From positions 62,001-126,000 of the forward strand of contig NZ_JBNJQR010000002.1 of assembly GCF_050113715.1 (NCBI RefSeq): 64,000 bases of DNA, written 5' to 3'. A program made the position numbers and the translations under genes. This document shows, piece by piece, positions 33,879 through 43,873 of the stretch; the stretch's first letter is position 1, and the number at the start of each line of letters is the position of its first letter. Source of the DNA: Brevibacillus_H ginsengisoli (GTDB lineage: Bacteria; Bacillota; Bacilli; Brevibacillales; Brevibacillaceae). The notes under the pieces are model-generated. The model ran no database searches. It worked only from the letters and a program-made list of their open reading frames with translations, and was not told the DNA's origin.

Positions 33879-35537
33879 ATGGATGAACGTAAATGTGAGT
33901 GTGGTCATACCAACCCAGTCGGCACTATGCTGTGCGAGGCGTGCGGCAAGCCAATTGATCAGGCAGACGAACAAGTTAATGGTTCGTTCCCTGATATGCG
34001 CTATGAGGGTATGGCTAGAAGATCTCAAACCTACAAATCAGGTGTCATTGACCAGATTTGGAATTTTTTCTCCTCTGTAAAAATAGCGGTTACATTCATC
34101 ATCATTACCTTAATTGCCTCAGCGGTGGGAACGATTTTCCCACAAGAACGATACATACCTGTTCCAGTGCCTACCGAAGAATCGATCGCCCTTTTTTATC
34201 AGCAAACCTACGGGGTTTTGGGCAAAATCTACTACAACCTGGGATTTCACAACTTATACTCTTCTTGGTGGTATGTCAGTCTTCTCGTCCTAATTGGCAC
34301 ATCCCTTGTCATCTGCAGTTTGGATCGGGTCATACCGCTTTACAAAGCGTTAAACAAACCCCGCGTCAATCCTCATTTGTCCTTTTTACGAGGTCAAAAA
34401 GTATTTGGGGAGACGGCAATAAAGACTGAAGCCTTAAACGAACAGACGTTGACAGCCGCGAAAGAAGCGTTGCGTAAGCGAGGATACCGCATCTATCAGG
34501 AGGGGAACTCCATCCTTGGAGAAAAAGCCCGATTTAGCCGATGGGGTCCTTATATCAATCATATTGGGCTGATCCTTTTTTTACTTGGTGTTCTTTTGCG
34601 TAATGTACCAAGTTTCTACCTGGACGAATTTGTCTGGGTGAGGGAGGGCCAGACGGTATCCATCCCGAATACGTCTTACTATATAAAAAATGTCGCGTAT
34701 AAAACCGAGTATTATTCAGATGCCGATTTCCCTGAGAAACTGGACCTTGGAGGAAAAGTTGTACCGAAAAACTTCCAGACAGACGCCATCGTTTATGTGA
34801 ACGACAATCAATCGCTTCCAGGTTCACCTCCAAGTTTGAAAGAGGTCCAAAGAGGGCCGATCGTCGTGAACCATCCAATGAATATTGGAGGCATTCAGCT
34901 CTATCAATCGGGTAAACAGGAATCTCAGTTAAGTGCCCTTAATTTCGGCTTGATCGATACCAAGGCAGGAGATCAACCAGTCGGTACAGTGAAGATTGAT
35001 TTGTTTTCGCCAGCAAAGGAACAGAAGGTTGGAAATGACTTCACTGTGAAGGTTTTAGACTATTATCCTGATTTTTACATGGACGAGAATAAAATCCCAG
35101 CGACCAAAACGAATTCTCCTAATAATCCGATGCTTGCACTGGAGATTCGCTCCGACAAAGATGGAACAGATGAGAAGCTCGTGTACCTATCTGGAGGATT
35201 TATTACGCAAAAAAAAGATCCAAGATTCGATTTAGCCATTCAGAAGCCTGATCTCAAAAATATAACAGGCTTAATGGTCAGAAAAGACACAATGCTTCCG
35301 TTAATCTATTTCGGTTGCTTTGTTACCATGATTGGACTCGTAATGGGATTCTATTGGCAGCATCGCCGTATCTGGGTACATTTGGAGAACGGGATGCTGT
35401 ACGTGGCAGGTCATACGAATAAGAACTGGTTTGGTTTAAAACGTGAATTGAATGATCTTCGTCAAAAAGTGAATCTGGATATTTCCTTTCGAGAAACTTC
35501 AAGTACCCGCAATGAACAAGCCACCCCATCCGTCTAA
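33879..35537 (+). CDS. resB: Cytochrome c biogenesis protein ResB
   Basis: A 552-residue membrane protein of the Ccs1/ResB family. It has an N-terminal four-Cys zinc-ribbon-like segment (CECGHTNPVGTMLCEACG) as in B. subtilis ResB, then three N-terminal-half helices, a large outside domain and a last helix near residue 470 (LPLIYFGCFVTMIGLVMGFYW). With ResC it carries haem to apocytochrome c. Confidence 0.95.
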   Translation: MDERKCECGHTNPVGTMLCEACGKPIDQADEQVNGSFPDMRYEGMARRSQTYKSGVIDQIWNFFSSVKIAVTFIIITLIASAVGTIFPQERYIPVPVPTEESIALFYQQTYGVLGKIYYNLGFHNLYSSWWYVSLLVLIGTSLVICSLDRVIPLYKALNKPRVNPHLSFLRGQKVFGETAIKTEALNEQTLTAAKEALRKRGYRIYQEGNSILGEKARFSRWGPYINHIGLILFLLGVLLRNVPSFYLDEFVWVREGQTVSIPNTSYYIKNVAYKTEYYSDADFPEKLDLGGKVVPKNFQTDAIVYVNDNQSLPGSPPSLKEVQRGPIVVNHPMNIGGIQLYQSGKQESQLSALNFGLIDTKAGDQPVGTVKIDLFSPAKEQKVGNDFTVKVLDYYPDFYMDENKIPATKTNSPNNPMLALEIRSDKDGTDEKLVYLSGGFITQKKDPRFDLAIQKPDLKNITGLMVRKDTMLPLIYFGCFVTMIGLVMGFYWQHRRIWVHLENGMLYVAGHTNKNWFGLKRELNDLRQKVNLDISFRETSSTRNEQATPSV

Positions 35538-35582
35538 CAAGTCACTGTACGATTCCAGAACGATAAAGGAGGGACGAGACTC

Positions 35583-36806
35583 TTGTTAATCCAAATTAGT
35601 GAGAATCTGCTGTTAACCGCATTTATTTTATATGTACTGTCCACTATTATTTACGCTATAGCGGTAACAGGCAAAAAGTGGGCGAATAGTGATCCGAAGA
35701 CCCATGAACAACGGTTTAGCCGGTTGGGTTATGTCATCGGATTAGTAGGATTTCTCGCACAAGCGGGTTATGTCATCACACGCTGGATAGCCGGTGGTCA
35801 CAGCCCAACCAGTAATATGTTTGAGTTTATGGCATTTCTCGCATTCTGTATCATCTTGGCTTATCTGATTATCGCCCGGATTTATCCAGTTACGGTCCTT
35901 GGACTGTTTGCAATGCCACTTGGTGTTATCATCTTGGCGTACGCAAGCGTGTTCCCGCGGGAAGTTACCCCGTTGATTCCAGCCTTGCAAAGTTACTGGC
36001 TACAAATTCACGTCACGACCGCAGCGCTTGGCGAAGGGATTCTCGCCGTAGGTTTTGCTGCTGGACTGATGTATTTGATCCGTACGGTGAATCAAAATGT
36101 GAAGAGTAAGAGCACCTTATGGTTAGAGATCGTGATCAGCGTCGTTTTAATGCTGATTGGATTCATTTTAGTCATTACTATTTTCGGTAGCTTGAATCAC
36201 AAAACAACCTTCGAGTTCCCAAAATATAAGGCAGATGGAACCGTTGAACAGACGCTAAAAGTAGATTATATCCTTCCTGCGATCGCTGGACCAACAGACG
36301 CAAAGATTGTTTCGCCTGGACTGATGAATCCGTTGTTTGAAGCGCCTTCCTGGATGGAAGGGAAGGATGCGGCGCGTAAGTTTAACACGATGATCTGGTC
36401 AGTTGTCTCAGGCTTAATCCTCTACGGAGTATTAAGATTGATTGCTCGTAAACGCTTGGCGGCGGTTCTTCAACCCACATTAGAGGATATAGATCCCGAA
36501 TTAATTGATGAGATCAGTTACCGGGCCATCGCAATCGGATATCCTGTATTTACTTTAGGAGCATTAATCTTTGCGATGATCTGGGCTGAAGAGGCCTGGG
36601 GGAAATTCTGGGGTTGGGACCCGAAAGAGGTTTGGGCGCTTATCGTTTGGCTCTTTTATAGCGCTTACCTCCATCTACGGCTTTCGCGAGGATGGATTGG
36701 CACGAAATCCGCTTGGATGTCAGTTGCTGGATTCGTCATCGTCCTTATTACCTTGGTAGTTGTTAACCTAGTGATTGCCGGCTTGCATTCCTATGCCGGA
36801 GTCTAA
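35583..36806 (+). CDS. resC: Cytochrome c biogenesis protein ResC
   Basis: A 407-residue multi-span membrane protein of the CcsA/ResC class. The haem-handling tryptophan-rich WWD-type segment is visible as EEAWGKFWGWDPKEVWALIV. It pairs with ResB. The start is TTG with GGAGGG about nine bases ahead. No terminator separates it from resD, so resABCDE may be one unit. Confidence 0.95.
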   Translation: MLIQISENLLLTAFILYVLSTIIYAIAVTGKKWANSDPKTHEQRFSRLGYVIGLVGFLAQAGYVITRWIAGGHSPTSNMFEFMAFLAFCIILAYLIIARIYPVTVLGLFAMPLGVIILAYASVFPREVTPLIPALQSYWLQIHVTTAALGEGILAVGFAAGLMYLIRTVNQNVKSKSTLWLEIVISVVLMLIGFILVITIFGSLNHKTTFEFPKYKADGTVEQTLKVDYILPAIAGPTDAKIVSPGLMNPLFEAPSWMEGKDAARKFNTMIWSVVSGLILYGVLRLIARKRLAAVLQPTLEDIDPELIDEISYRAIAIGYPVFTLGALIFAMIWAEEAWGKFWGWDPKEVWALIVWLFYSAYLHLRLSRGWIGTKSAWMSVAGFVIVLITLVVVNLVIAGLHSYAGV

Positions 36807-36856
36807 TAAACCAGTTTTTTCGATCTTGTATCTAGTTTACTGAAGAGGTGGAGCAC

Positions 36857-37573
36857 ATGGAGAAGATTGCAAGAGTTCTAGTTGTGGATGATGAAGAAAG
36901 AATTCGTCGATTGCTCAAAATGTACTTGGAGCGCGAGAATTTTTATATTGATGAAGCGGAGCACGGAGAGCAGGCAGTAGAGCTTGCGTTGACCGAAGAC
37001 TACGATATTATCCTGCTTGACTTAATGCTGCCGGGCATTGACGGAATAGAGGTATGTCAACGAATCCGGGAGCAAAAAGCCACTCCAATCGTCATGCTGA
37101 CAGCCAAAGGGGAAGAAACAAATCGCGTGCATGGCTTCGAAGCAGGAGCAGATGATTATGTGGTAAAACCATTCAGCCCACGTGAAGTGGTTTATCGCGT
37201 GAAAGCAATTTTGCGCCGAGCTTCCGCAACCGCTTACTTGAAGACCGAAACTACAAGCAGCCATTCCATCCTGGTCTTCCCAGAGTTGACCATCGATCAT
37301 GATGCGCACAAAGTGCTGGCAAGCGGTCAGGAAGTGAATTTGACTCCAAAAGAGTACGAACTGCTTCACTATCTGGCACTGTCTCCTGATAAAGTATTTA
37401 CACGCGAGGAATTACTGAAGGATGTTTGGCACTATGACTTCTTCGGAGATCTTCGGACAGTGGATACACATATCAAGCGTTTACGTGAGAAATTGAACAA
37501 GGTATCACCAGATGCGGCTCAAATGATTGCTACTGTTTGGGGAGTTGGCTACAAGTTAGAGGTGCCAAAGTAA
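36857..37573 (+). CDS. resD: Response regulator ResD
   Basis: A 238-residue OmpR-type regulator. Receiver domain: acidic pair in LVVDDEERIRRLL, phosphorylated Asp in DIILLDLMLPGIDG, Lys in VVKPFSPREV; then a winged-helix DNA-binding domain. ResD senses oxygen or respiration state with ResE and controls respiratory genes. ATG 36857 has GAGGTGG; the in-frame GTG at 36848 lies in that site. Confidence 0.94.
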   Translation: MEKIARVLVVDDEERIRRLLKMYLERENFYIDEAEHGEQAVELALTEDYDIILLDLMLPGIDGIEVCQRIREQKATPIVMLTAKGEETNRVHGFEAGADDYVVKPFSPREVVYRVKAILRRASATAYLKTETTSSHSILVFPELTIDHDAHKVLASGQEVNLTPKEYELLHYLALSPDKVFTREELLKDVWHYDFFGDLRTVDTHIKRLREKLNKVSPDAAQMIATVWGVGYKLEVPK

Positions 37574-37574
37574 A

Positions 37575-39344
37575 GTGGATGTGATGTTTCGGAGTGTCGT
37601 AGGAAAACTATGGATGACGATCATTGCGCTATTTGCAGTGGTCCTCACCATTTTTAGTCTATTGTTAGTTCAGTCATTTGATAGCTATTACCTGCATAAG
37701 CAGACAGAAGACCTGAAGGGTTTGTCCCAGCGTTTGGCGGGCACGATTGAAAAAATGCCAAACAACAGTGAGTTGATAGGATTCACTTCTAATTTGTGGG
37801 CAACCTATCGGACAGGTTTGATCGTGGTGGATGGTCAATTGAAACCGTTAAATACCAATTTGAACAGTCGCTTTTTACCGAATCTCACCATCAACGATTT
37901 TCTTCGTCGACCTGAATTGCAATTGGGAGAAGTGCTGCAAGGTACGAACCTTAAACCAGTACGGATTATCTTCCCGAGTGTAACAGAAGATCTCTCCGAT
38001 CGTAAGGAAATTCTGGCAATCGCTGCCCCAGTGAAGATTGGTGGGAGCGAGAACGGTGCCATCATCTTGTTTCAGCCGATCGAGGATTTTAACGGGACGG
38101 TCTCGGAAGTACGCAAATTGATCTTTGTCGTAGGGATCATTGGATTCGTCCTGACGACAGTATTTGCTTTCTTCTTGTCCTCAAGGATCACTTCACCCTT
38201 GCGTGAAATGAAGCGGACAGCTCAAAGAATCGCAGAAGGAGATTTTCACGCAGAAGTGGCCATTCGTTCCAGTGATGAAATTGGAGACCTTGCTTCCACC
38301 TTCAACACGATGGCTGGACGTCTGAATGAAGTGATTAACGCGTTATCCAATGAAACAGAACAGCTTTCCAGTGTACTGAAGAACATGGTCAATGGCGTTA
38401 TTATGATTAACGCTGAGGGAAAAATGGTCGTGACCAATCCGCCAGCCGAGCATTTTTTACGGGATTGGCGATATGAATCTAATTCATTGCCTGCGCCTAT
38501 ATTTGAAATGTATCAGCGAGTGGTACAGACTGAAAAGGAGATTCACGAAGAGATTCCTATTCAAGGAAGGGTCTGGGCGGTGGTCATGGTTCCACTGCAC
38601 GACCGCGGTCAAGTGCGTGGTGCGCTGGCCCTTTTACGTGATATGACGAAGGAGTTTAAACTGGACAAGCTTCGAAAAGACTTCGTAGCCAACGTCTCTC
38701 ATGAGCTTCGTACCCCATTGTCGATGCTGCAAGGCTACAGCGAAGCGATCATTGACGATATTGCCGCCAGTCCGGAAGAACATAAGGAACTAGCCCAAAT
38801 CATCTATGATGAGTCGGTTCGAATGACGAAACTCGTCAATGAATTGCTTGATTTGGCAAGGATGGAAGCGGGACATATCGAATTGTACAAAGATACCATC
38901 GTACTTCGCCCTTATTTGGAACGGATTCATCGCAAATTCGCTAGCTTGGCGAAAGAGCGAGGAGTCAATCTCGAACTATCTTATCAAACACAACGGAATG
39001 ATTTTGATATAGATTCTGATCGAATTGAGCAAGTTCTCACCAATCTGATTGATAATGCCATGCGTCATACGCCGGCTGGTGGGACTGTGACGATTCGCGT
39101 AAAAGGGGATGACCCGCTCTATTTGGAGATCAGCGATACCGGGAGTGGGATTCCGCAAGAGGATCTTCCATTTGTGTTTGAACGATTTTATAAAGCGGAT
39201 AAAGCGCGCACACGAGGGAGAGCAGGCACGGGGCTTGGGCTTGCTATTGCAAAAAATATCGTAGACGCACACGAAGGAACCATTACTGTTCATAGTAAGC
39301 AGGGAGAGGGAACTACCTTCACCATTTCCTTGCCCGCTATATAA
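37575..39344 (+). CDS. resE: Sensor histidine kinase ResE
   Basis: A 589-residue kinase: membrane helix near residues 10-30, extracellular loop, second helix near 180-200, HAMP, PAS, then the kinase. The phospho-His lies in FVANVSHELRTPLSML; ATP-site boxes are NLIDNAMRHTP, DTGSGIP and GTGLGLAIAK. It starts at GTG one base after resD, with GAGGTG in the resD end. It phosphorylates ResD. Confidence 0.94.
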   Translation: MDVMFRSVVGKLWMTIIALFAVVLTIFSLLLVQSFDSYYLHKQTEDLKGLSQRLAGTIEKMPNNSELIGFTSNLWATYRTGLIVVDGQLKPLNTNLNSRFLPNLTINDFLRRPELQLGEVLQGTNLKPVRIIFPSVTEDLSDRKEILAIAAPVKIGGSENGAIILFQPIEDFNGTVSEVRKLIFVVGIIGFVLTTVFAFFLSSRITSPLREMKRTAQRIAEGDFHAEVAIRSSDEIGDLASTFNTMAGRLNEVINALSNETEQLSSVLKNMVNGVIMINAEGKMVVTNPPAEHFLRDWRYESNSLPAPIFEMYQRVVQTEKEIHEEIPIQGRVWAVVMVPLHDRGQVRGALALLRDMTKEFKLDKLRKDFVANVSHELRTPLSMLQGYSEAIIDDIAASPEEHKELAQIIYDESVRMTKLVNELLDLARMEAGHIELYKDTIVLRPYLERIHRKFASLAKERGVNLELSYQTQRNDFDIDSDRIEQVLTNLIDNAMRHTPAGGTVTIRVKGDDPLYLEISDTGSGIPQEDLPFVFERFYKADKARTRGRAGTGLGLAIAKNIVDAHEGTITVHSKQGEGTTFTISLPAI

Positions 39345-39369
39345 AAAAAGAGAGATAGGAGAGGACAGC

Positions 39370-40503
39370 GTGATTAAGACCATCTTGTTTGACGTCGATG
39401 GCGTCTTCTTGAGTGAAGAACGTTATTTTGATGCTTCTGCTTTAACCGTTTGGGAGCTAATGCACAGCCCGCAGTTTTTGCATTTGCCCGAGGAGAAGTT
39501 TACTCCTGCTCCTGCAGAAGAGACCATTCGTTCTGTACGCCAAACTGTTTTTGCCAAAGATGAAGTGCTTACCTTCATCAAGTCACGCGGGATCAACTCC
39601 AACTGGGACATGGTATTTTTAGCGTTTGGGTATCAGTTGATTCGTCTTTGCCAGCATGTACAACAACACTCTCACACCGATGTTGTGCAGCTACTCAAGA
39701 GCCAAGTGAATAGAGCCGTGATTCAACAGTTGGCTGAGAAAGCTTCAGATCTTCCTGCCTTTGATGTCGACTATGCGGGGTTTACGGCTGATTTCGCCAA
39801 AGGGCCAGCTCAGAAGGCTGAGATGTTAACGTATTTGAATGTCCTTGCTCGTGAACGTTGTGGAGTGGAGACCGATATTTTCTCTCGTAACAGCGAGTTG
39901 TGGAACCTGTGTCAGGAAACCTTCCAGGAATGGTATCTTGGGGATTCGTTGGTCGAGCAATCCATTGGTCGTCCAACAGCGCAACCTGGCAAAAAAGGCT
40001 TCTTAAGTGATGAAATCGCGATTGTCGAGCCTGCTCGCGTAAGAGAAATTCTTGAGGAGCTTAGTTCCAAGGGTATCACGATTGGGATTGGTACAGGCCG
40101 TCCTACGATCGAGACACATGTGCCATTTCAGGAATTGAATCTGCTTCATCTCTTTGATGCCAATCGGATTGTGACGGCAAGTCATGTATTGGAGGCTGAG
40201 CAAGAGTATCCCGACGCAGCGCCGCTTGCGAAACCGCACCCGCATTGCTATGTCCGCGGGTTGATTGGACTCGATAAGCCGATCGCTGAAGTAATGGAGT
40301 ACAGCTTGCCAATTGCTAACCCAGATGAGGTGTTAATTGTAGGAGACTCTTTTGCTGACTTCTTGGCGGCACGTGCTATAGGCTGTCGTTTTGCCGCTAC
40401 ACTTACGGGATTATCTGGACAAGAAGCGAGAGCCAAGTTTGAGCAAGAGAAAGCGGATTACATTTTAGATGATGTAAGCCAAATCCTTGAGCTTTTCAAG
40501 TAA
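39370..40503 (+). CDS. HAD-family hydrolase with a large cap domain
   Basis: A 377-residue protein with a HAD core: DVDG nucleophile at residues 8-11, GIGTGRP as motif II, Lys in KPHPHCY, and the metal site VGDSFADFLAARAIGC. Between motifs I and II lies an unusually long, helix-rich cap of about 200 residues that I do not recognise. Substrate unknown; a phosphatase is likely. It starts with GTG 25 bases after resE behind ATAGGAGAGG, so it is probably in the res operon. In B. subtilis sigX-rsiX follow resE instead. Confidence 0.75.
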   Translation: MIKTILFDVDGVFLSEERYFDASALTVWELMHSPQFLHLPEEKFTPAPAEETIRSVRQTVFAKDEVLTFIKSRGINSNWDMVFLAFGYQLIRLCQHVQQHSHTDVVQLLKSQVNRAVIQQLAEKASDLPAFDVDYAGFTADFAKGPAQKAEMLTYLNVLARERCGVETDIFSRNSELWNLCQETFQEWYLGDSLVEQSIGRPTAQPGKKGFLSDEIAIVEPARVREILEELSSKGITIGIGTGRPTIETHVPFQELNLLHLFDANRIVTASHVLEAEQEYPDAAPLAKPHPHCYVRGLIGLDKPIAEVMEYSLPIANPDEVLIVGDSFADFLAARAIGCRFAATLTGLSGQEARAKFEQEKADYILDDVSQILELFK

Positions 40504-40522
40504 ATGGTTAACGTAAAATAAC

Positions 40523-40567
40523 AAAGCCGACATCCTTGGATATTTCCTAGGTTGTCGGCTTTTTTTA
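40523..40567. terminator. Bidirectional terminator between convergent genes
   Basis: AAAGCCGACA (40523-40532) pairs with TGTCGGCTTT (40553-40562), followed by Ts on the plus strand and T-rich sequence on the minus strand. It serves the HAD gene and the minus-strand 91-aa gene. Confidence 0.85.
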
Positions 40568-40581
40568 GCTTTAGCTGTTTC

Positions 40582-40857
40582 TCATTGCCACGCGAGTGAT
40601 TCCAAGCAGCGATATTTGAAAGCAATGAGCAAAAAGGTGATGAACATATCGTCACGAACAATGACTTCGTATCGACCATCTTGGAGCGAATAAAACATAG
40701 CATCTGTTAAATCCTTATTTTCTTCAAAATAGGATCGAACTTGTTTCAGGCGCTTTCTCATCTCTTCTGATTTCACCTGAATGTTGAAGGTATAATCCTT
40801 CTGATTCTTCACTTCGGTAACTTCGATTAATTGCTCATCAACTGTATAATTTACCAA
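40582..40857 (-). CDS. Unrecognised 91-residue protein linked to the permease
   Basis: I do not recognise this protein. It is charged in its first two thirds (VKSEEMRKRLKQVRSYFEENKDL) with a hydrophobic C-terminal patch (DDMFITFLLIAFKYRCLESLA); no cysteine pair or clear membrane helix. It starts with TTG at 40857, 15 bases after the stop of the upstream permease, and its AAGGAGG lies across the permease end, so the two are probably translated together. Membrane-associated or regulatory partner of the permease is a guess. Confidence 0.6.
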   Translation of the reverse strand: MVNYTVDEQLIEVTEVKNQKDYTFNIQVKSEEMRKRLKQVRSYFEENKDLTDAMFYSLQDGRYEVIVRDDMFITFLLIAFKYRCLESLAWQ

Positions 40858-40872
40858 GCTATGCTAGCCTCC

Positions 40873-42156
40873 TTAGAATGCAAAATAGCGGAGATAGATA
40901 TAACCTTGACTCATGATGATGGAAAGGATCATGAGAGGGAAAGCAACCTTTAGAAATCCGATAAAGGAAATGGGATGGCCTTCCTTGGCTGCAAGCCCTG
41001 CTACGATGACATTGGCACTTGCTCCAATCAACGTTCCATTCCCGCCCAAGCATGCTCCCAAAGCAAGACTCCACCAAAGCGGTTCTAAATTATGGATTCC
41101 GAGAGTCCCCATCTCTTTAATCATCGGGATCATGGTAGCGACGAATGGAATATTGTCGACGAATGCGGAGGCAATAGCACTTAGCCAGAGAATAAGACTA
41201 GACGTCTTTAGAGCATCTCCGCCTGTCCACCCAATCGCAGCTTGCGCCATTTTAGCGATAACTCCAGTCTCAACTAATCCTGATACCAGCACGAATAGAC
41301 CAACGAAGAAGAAGATGGTATTCCATTCCACTTTGCTAAGCGCATCCTCCAGAAAATGTTCACCTGTCAACAGCAAAAGAACAAATGCGCCTGTTAAAGC
41401 CACCGTGGCTGACTCGAGATGCAACATCCCATGCAAAGTGAATCCTAGAATAGTTAAGACAAGCACAGAGAGTGATTTTTTCAGGAGCGGTACGTCAGTG
41501 ATCTCGTCTCTTTCTTGCAAGTTCATCAATTTTTCCTGTAATTCAGGTGATGTTTGTAATTCACGGCGATAAATGAAATACAGTAAGACGAGTGTGACAA
41601 GGAGTACGATTAAGGCAATCGGAGCAAGATTGACTACAAATGCCATAAAGTCCAGCTCGGGGATAGAGCTCCCAATCATGATGTTTGGCGGATCGCCAAT
41701 CAAGGTGGCTGTGCCTCCCACGTTGGAAGCGATGATTTCACTAATCAGATAGGGTAATGGGTTTACTTGCAATTGTCTTGCGATACTAAAGGATATGGGA
41801 ACCATAAGTAAGACAGTTGTTACATTATCGAGTAAAGCGGAAGCAACTGCGGTAATCAGACAGAGATAAATCAGAATCTGTATAGGATTTCCCTTCGCTA
41901 GTTTGGCTGCTCGAATGGCCATATATTTAAATACACCTGTTTGAGATGTGATGATTACAAGAATCATCATGCCGACAAGCAATCCAATCGTATTAAAATC
42001 GATGTGATGCAGCGCCTGCTCCTGGGAAACAATTCCTAAGAGTACCATAAGTATTCCGCCGATCATGGCGACAATGGTTCGATTGATTTTTTCACTGATA
42101 ATAAAAGCATAAGTAACTAAAAAGATGCCGATGGCAAGCATGGCTTGGTTCGTCAT
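40873..42156 (-). CDS. ArsB/NhaD-type ion permease
   Basis: A 427-residue membrane protein with about eleven helices of the ion-transporter superfamily that includes ArsB, NhaD and CitM. The paired re-entrant-loop signatures are seen as SALLDNVTTVLLMVPISFS and SAFVDNIPFVATMIPM, with GGTATLIGDPPNIM and GGNGTLIGASANVI. Substrate could be arsenite, sodium/proton or a carboxylate; no ars genes are nearby. GAAGAGGAG lies before the ATG. It is followed by the 91-aa gene. Confidence 0.85.
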   Translation of the reverse strand: MTNQAMLAIGIFLVTYAFIISEKINRTIVAMIGGILMVLLGIVSQEQALHHIDFNTIGLLVGMMILVIITSQTGVFKYMAIRAAKLAKGNPIQILIYLCLITAVASALLDNVTTVLLMVPISFSIARQLQVNPLPYLISEIIASNVGGTATLIGDPPNIMIGSSIPELDFMAFVVNLAPIALIVLLVTLVLLYFIYRRELQTSPELQEKLMNLQERDEITDVPLLKKSLSVLVLTILGFTLHGMLHLESATVALTGAFVLLLLTGEHFLEDALSKVEWNTIFFFVGLFVLVSGLVETGVIAKMAQAAIGWTGGDALKTSSLILWLSAIASAFVDNIPFVATMIPMIKEMGTLGIHNLEPLWWSLALGACLGGNGTLIGASANVIVAGLAAKEGHPISFIGFLKVAFPLMILSIIMSQGYIYLRYFAF

Positions 42157-42205
42157 AGCGTTCTCCTCTTCAATTAAATTCTTGTTGTATTATTTCCTAC
42201 TTATA

Positions 42206-42238
42206 CGAAAAAGAAGCCCAGAAGTTTCATCTGGGCTC
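42206..42238 (-). terminator. Terminator of the serine operon
   Basis: On the minus strand AGCCCAGA and TCTGGGCT pair around a short loop, followed by TTCTTTTT. It lies 50 bases after the serA stop. Confidence 0.85.
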
Positions 42239-42289
42239 TTTCATTATTGGGCAAGAAGAGATCAATCGCTCTTGAATTGTGTTATCCAA

Positions 42290-43873
42290 TTAGAGTTCTA
42301 TCTGTGTAACACTCTTTATTTCCTGCAATTCTCCCAAGGTATCCAGAAGCTCTGGAGAGAGTGGTTTATCAACTGTAAGCAACATGATCGCGTCTCCGCC
42401 AATATCGCGTCGACCCACTTGCATCGTGGCAATGTTAACTTCGTTCGACCCGAGGATCGTACCGACACGTCCGATTGCGCCTGGACGGTCATTGTGGTGA
42501 ATAAACAACACTTGACCTTCAGTAGCGGCATCAATGGAGTAGCCATCAATTTTGACAATTCGCGCCCCATATCCGTTCAGACGAGTACCAGAGATTGTCC
42601 GGGTTTGTTGATTGGTTTTTAGCTCAAGTGTAATTAAGTTGGTAAATCCGCGATTATGCGATGATTTATGCTCATTGACGGTAATATCACGAATTTTAGC
42701 CAGATGCGGCGCGTTCACGTAATTGACTTCCTCGCCAAGTCGGAAAGAAAGCACTCCTTTCAAAATCGTGCGGGTCAAAGGAGAAATATCGACATCCGTC
42801 AATTCACCGCTGTAGGTAATCGTTACTTCTTGCAAGGCTCCTACAGTTACTTGAGCAAGGAAGCTGCCCAATTTTTCACCCAAGCTGAAGTACGGTTGCA
42901 CTTTTTCCATCACGTGAGCTGGAAGAGAAGGGAGATTCACCGCGTTTTTGAACGATTCACCGCGAAGGATTTTCAACAATTCTTCCGATACGTCAATCGC
43001 AACATTTTCTTGCGCTTCCACAGTGGAGGCGCCAAGGTGTGGGGTAACCACCACTTGCGGAAGCCCGATCAACGGATTATCGACAGGCGGTTCCTGTTCG
43101 AACACGTCCAGGGCGACTCCAGCTACTTTTCCAGTAAGGATCGCTTCATATAAAGCCCTCTCATCAATGATTCCACCACGGGCACAGTTAATGAGACGCA
43201 CGCCATCTTTCATTTTGGCAAATTGGTCGGTGCTCAAGATATGACGGGTTTCTTTAATTAACGGGGTATGAACGGTAATGAAATCAGCCTCTCGCACAAT
43301 ATCTTCAACGGAGCCGCTGGTAATACCCAGCTTTTGCGCACGATCATCAGTCAAGAAAGGATCGTAACCGATGACTTTCATATTAAAAGCTTTTGCGCGC
43401 TTCGCGACTTCAGTACCAATTCGACCCATTCCGATGATGCCTAGTGTCTTATCGTTTAACTCGACGCCTTGGAAGTTTTTGCGATCCCATGTGCCATCCG
43501 TCAGCTTTTTATGGGCTTGCGGGATATTGCGTGACATCGACATAAGCATCGCGAAGGAATGCTCAGCGGTAGAAATCGTATTACCGTCGGGAGCATTGAT
43601 GACAACTACTCCACACTGAGTAGCAGCTTGAATATCAATATTATCGACCCCAACGCCAGCGCGGCCGACTGCTTTTAGATTTTTGGCTTGAGCAAGGACT
43701 TCAGCCGTGACTTGTGTTTGACTGCGGACCAAGAGTGCATCGTATTCATGAATTTCAGCAAGCAGATCAGAAGGGGAGAGACCCGGTTTTTGAAAGACTT
43801 CTACGTCTGGCGCATCGAGTAATTTTTGAATGCCAAATTCGCTTAATGGATCGCTGATGAGTACTTTATACAT
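42290..43873 (-). CDS. serA: D-3-phosphoglycerate dehydrogenase
   Basis: A 527-residue NAD-dependent enzyme for the first step of serine synthesis. The NAD fold is LGIIGMGRIGTEVAKR, the catalytic His is in TPHLGASTVEAQ, then an ASB domain and a C-terminal ACT domain (HHNDRPGAIGRVGTILG) that normally binds serine. It overlaps the upstream aminotransferase by eight bases and is under the same serine-type T-box. In B. subtilis serA lies near fer, as here. Confidence 0.97.
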   Translation of the reverse strand: MYKVLISDPLSEFGIQKLLDAPDVEVFQKPGLSPSDLLAEIHEYDALLVRSQTQVTAEVLAQAKNLKAVGRAGVGVDNIDIQAATQCGVVVINAPDGNTISTAEHSFAMLMSMSRNIPQAHKKLTDGTWDRKNFQGVELNDKTLGIIGMGRIGTEVAKRAKAFNMKVIGYDPFLTDDRAQKLGITSGSVEDIVREADFITVHTPLIKETRHILSTDQFAKMKDGVRLINCARGGIIDERALYEAILTGKVAGVALDVFEQEPPVDNPLIGLPQVVVTPHLGASTVEAQENVAIDVSEELLKILRGESFKNAVNLPSLPAHVMEKVQPYFSLGEKLGSFLAQVTVGALQEVTITYSGELTDVDISPLTRTILKGVLSFRLGEEVNYVNAPHLAKIRDITVNEHKSSHNRGFTNLITLELKTNQQTRTISGTRLNGYGARIVKIDGYSIDAATEGQVLFIHHNDRPGAIGRVGTILGSNEVNIATMQVGRRDIGGDAIMLLTVDKPLSPELLDTLGELQEIKSVTQIEL

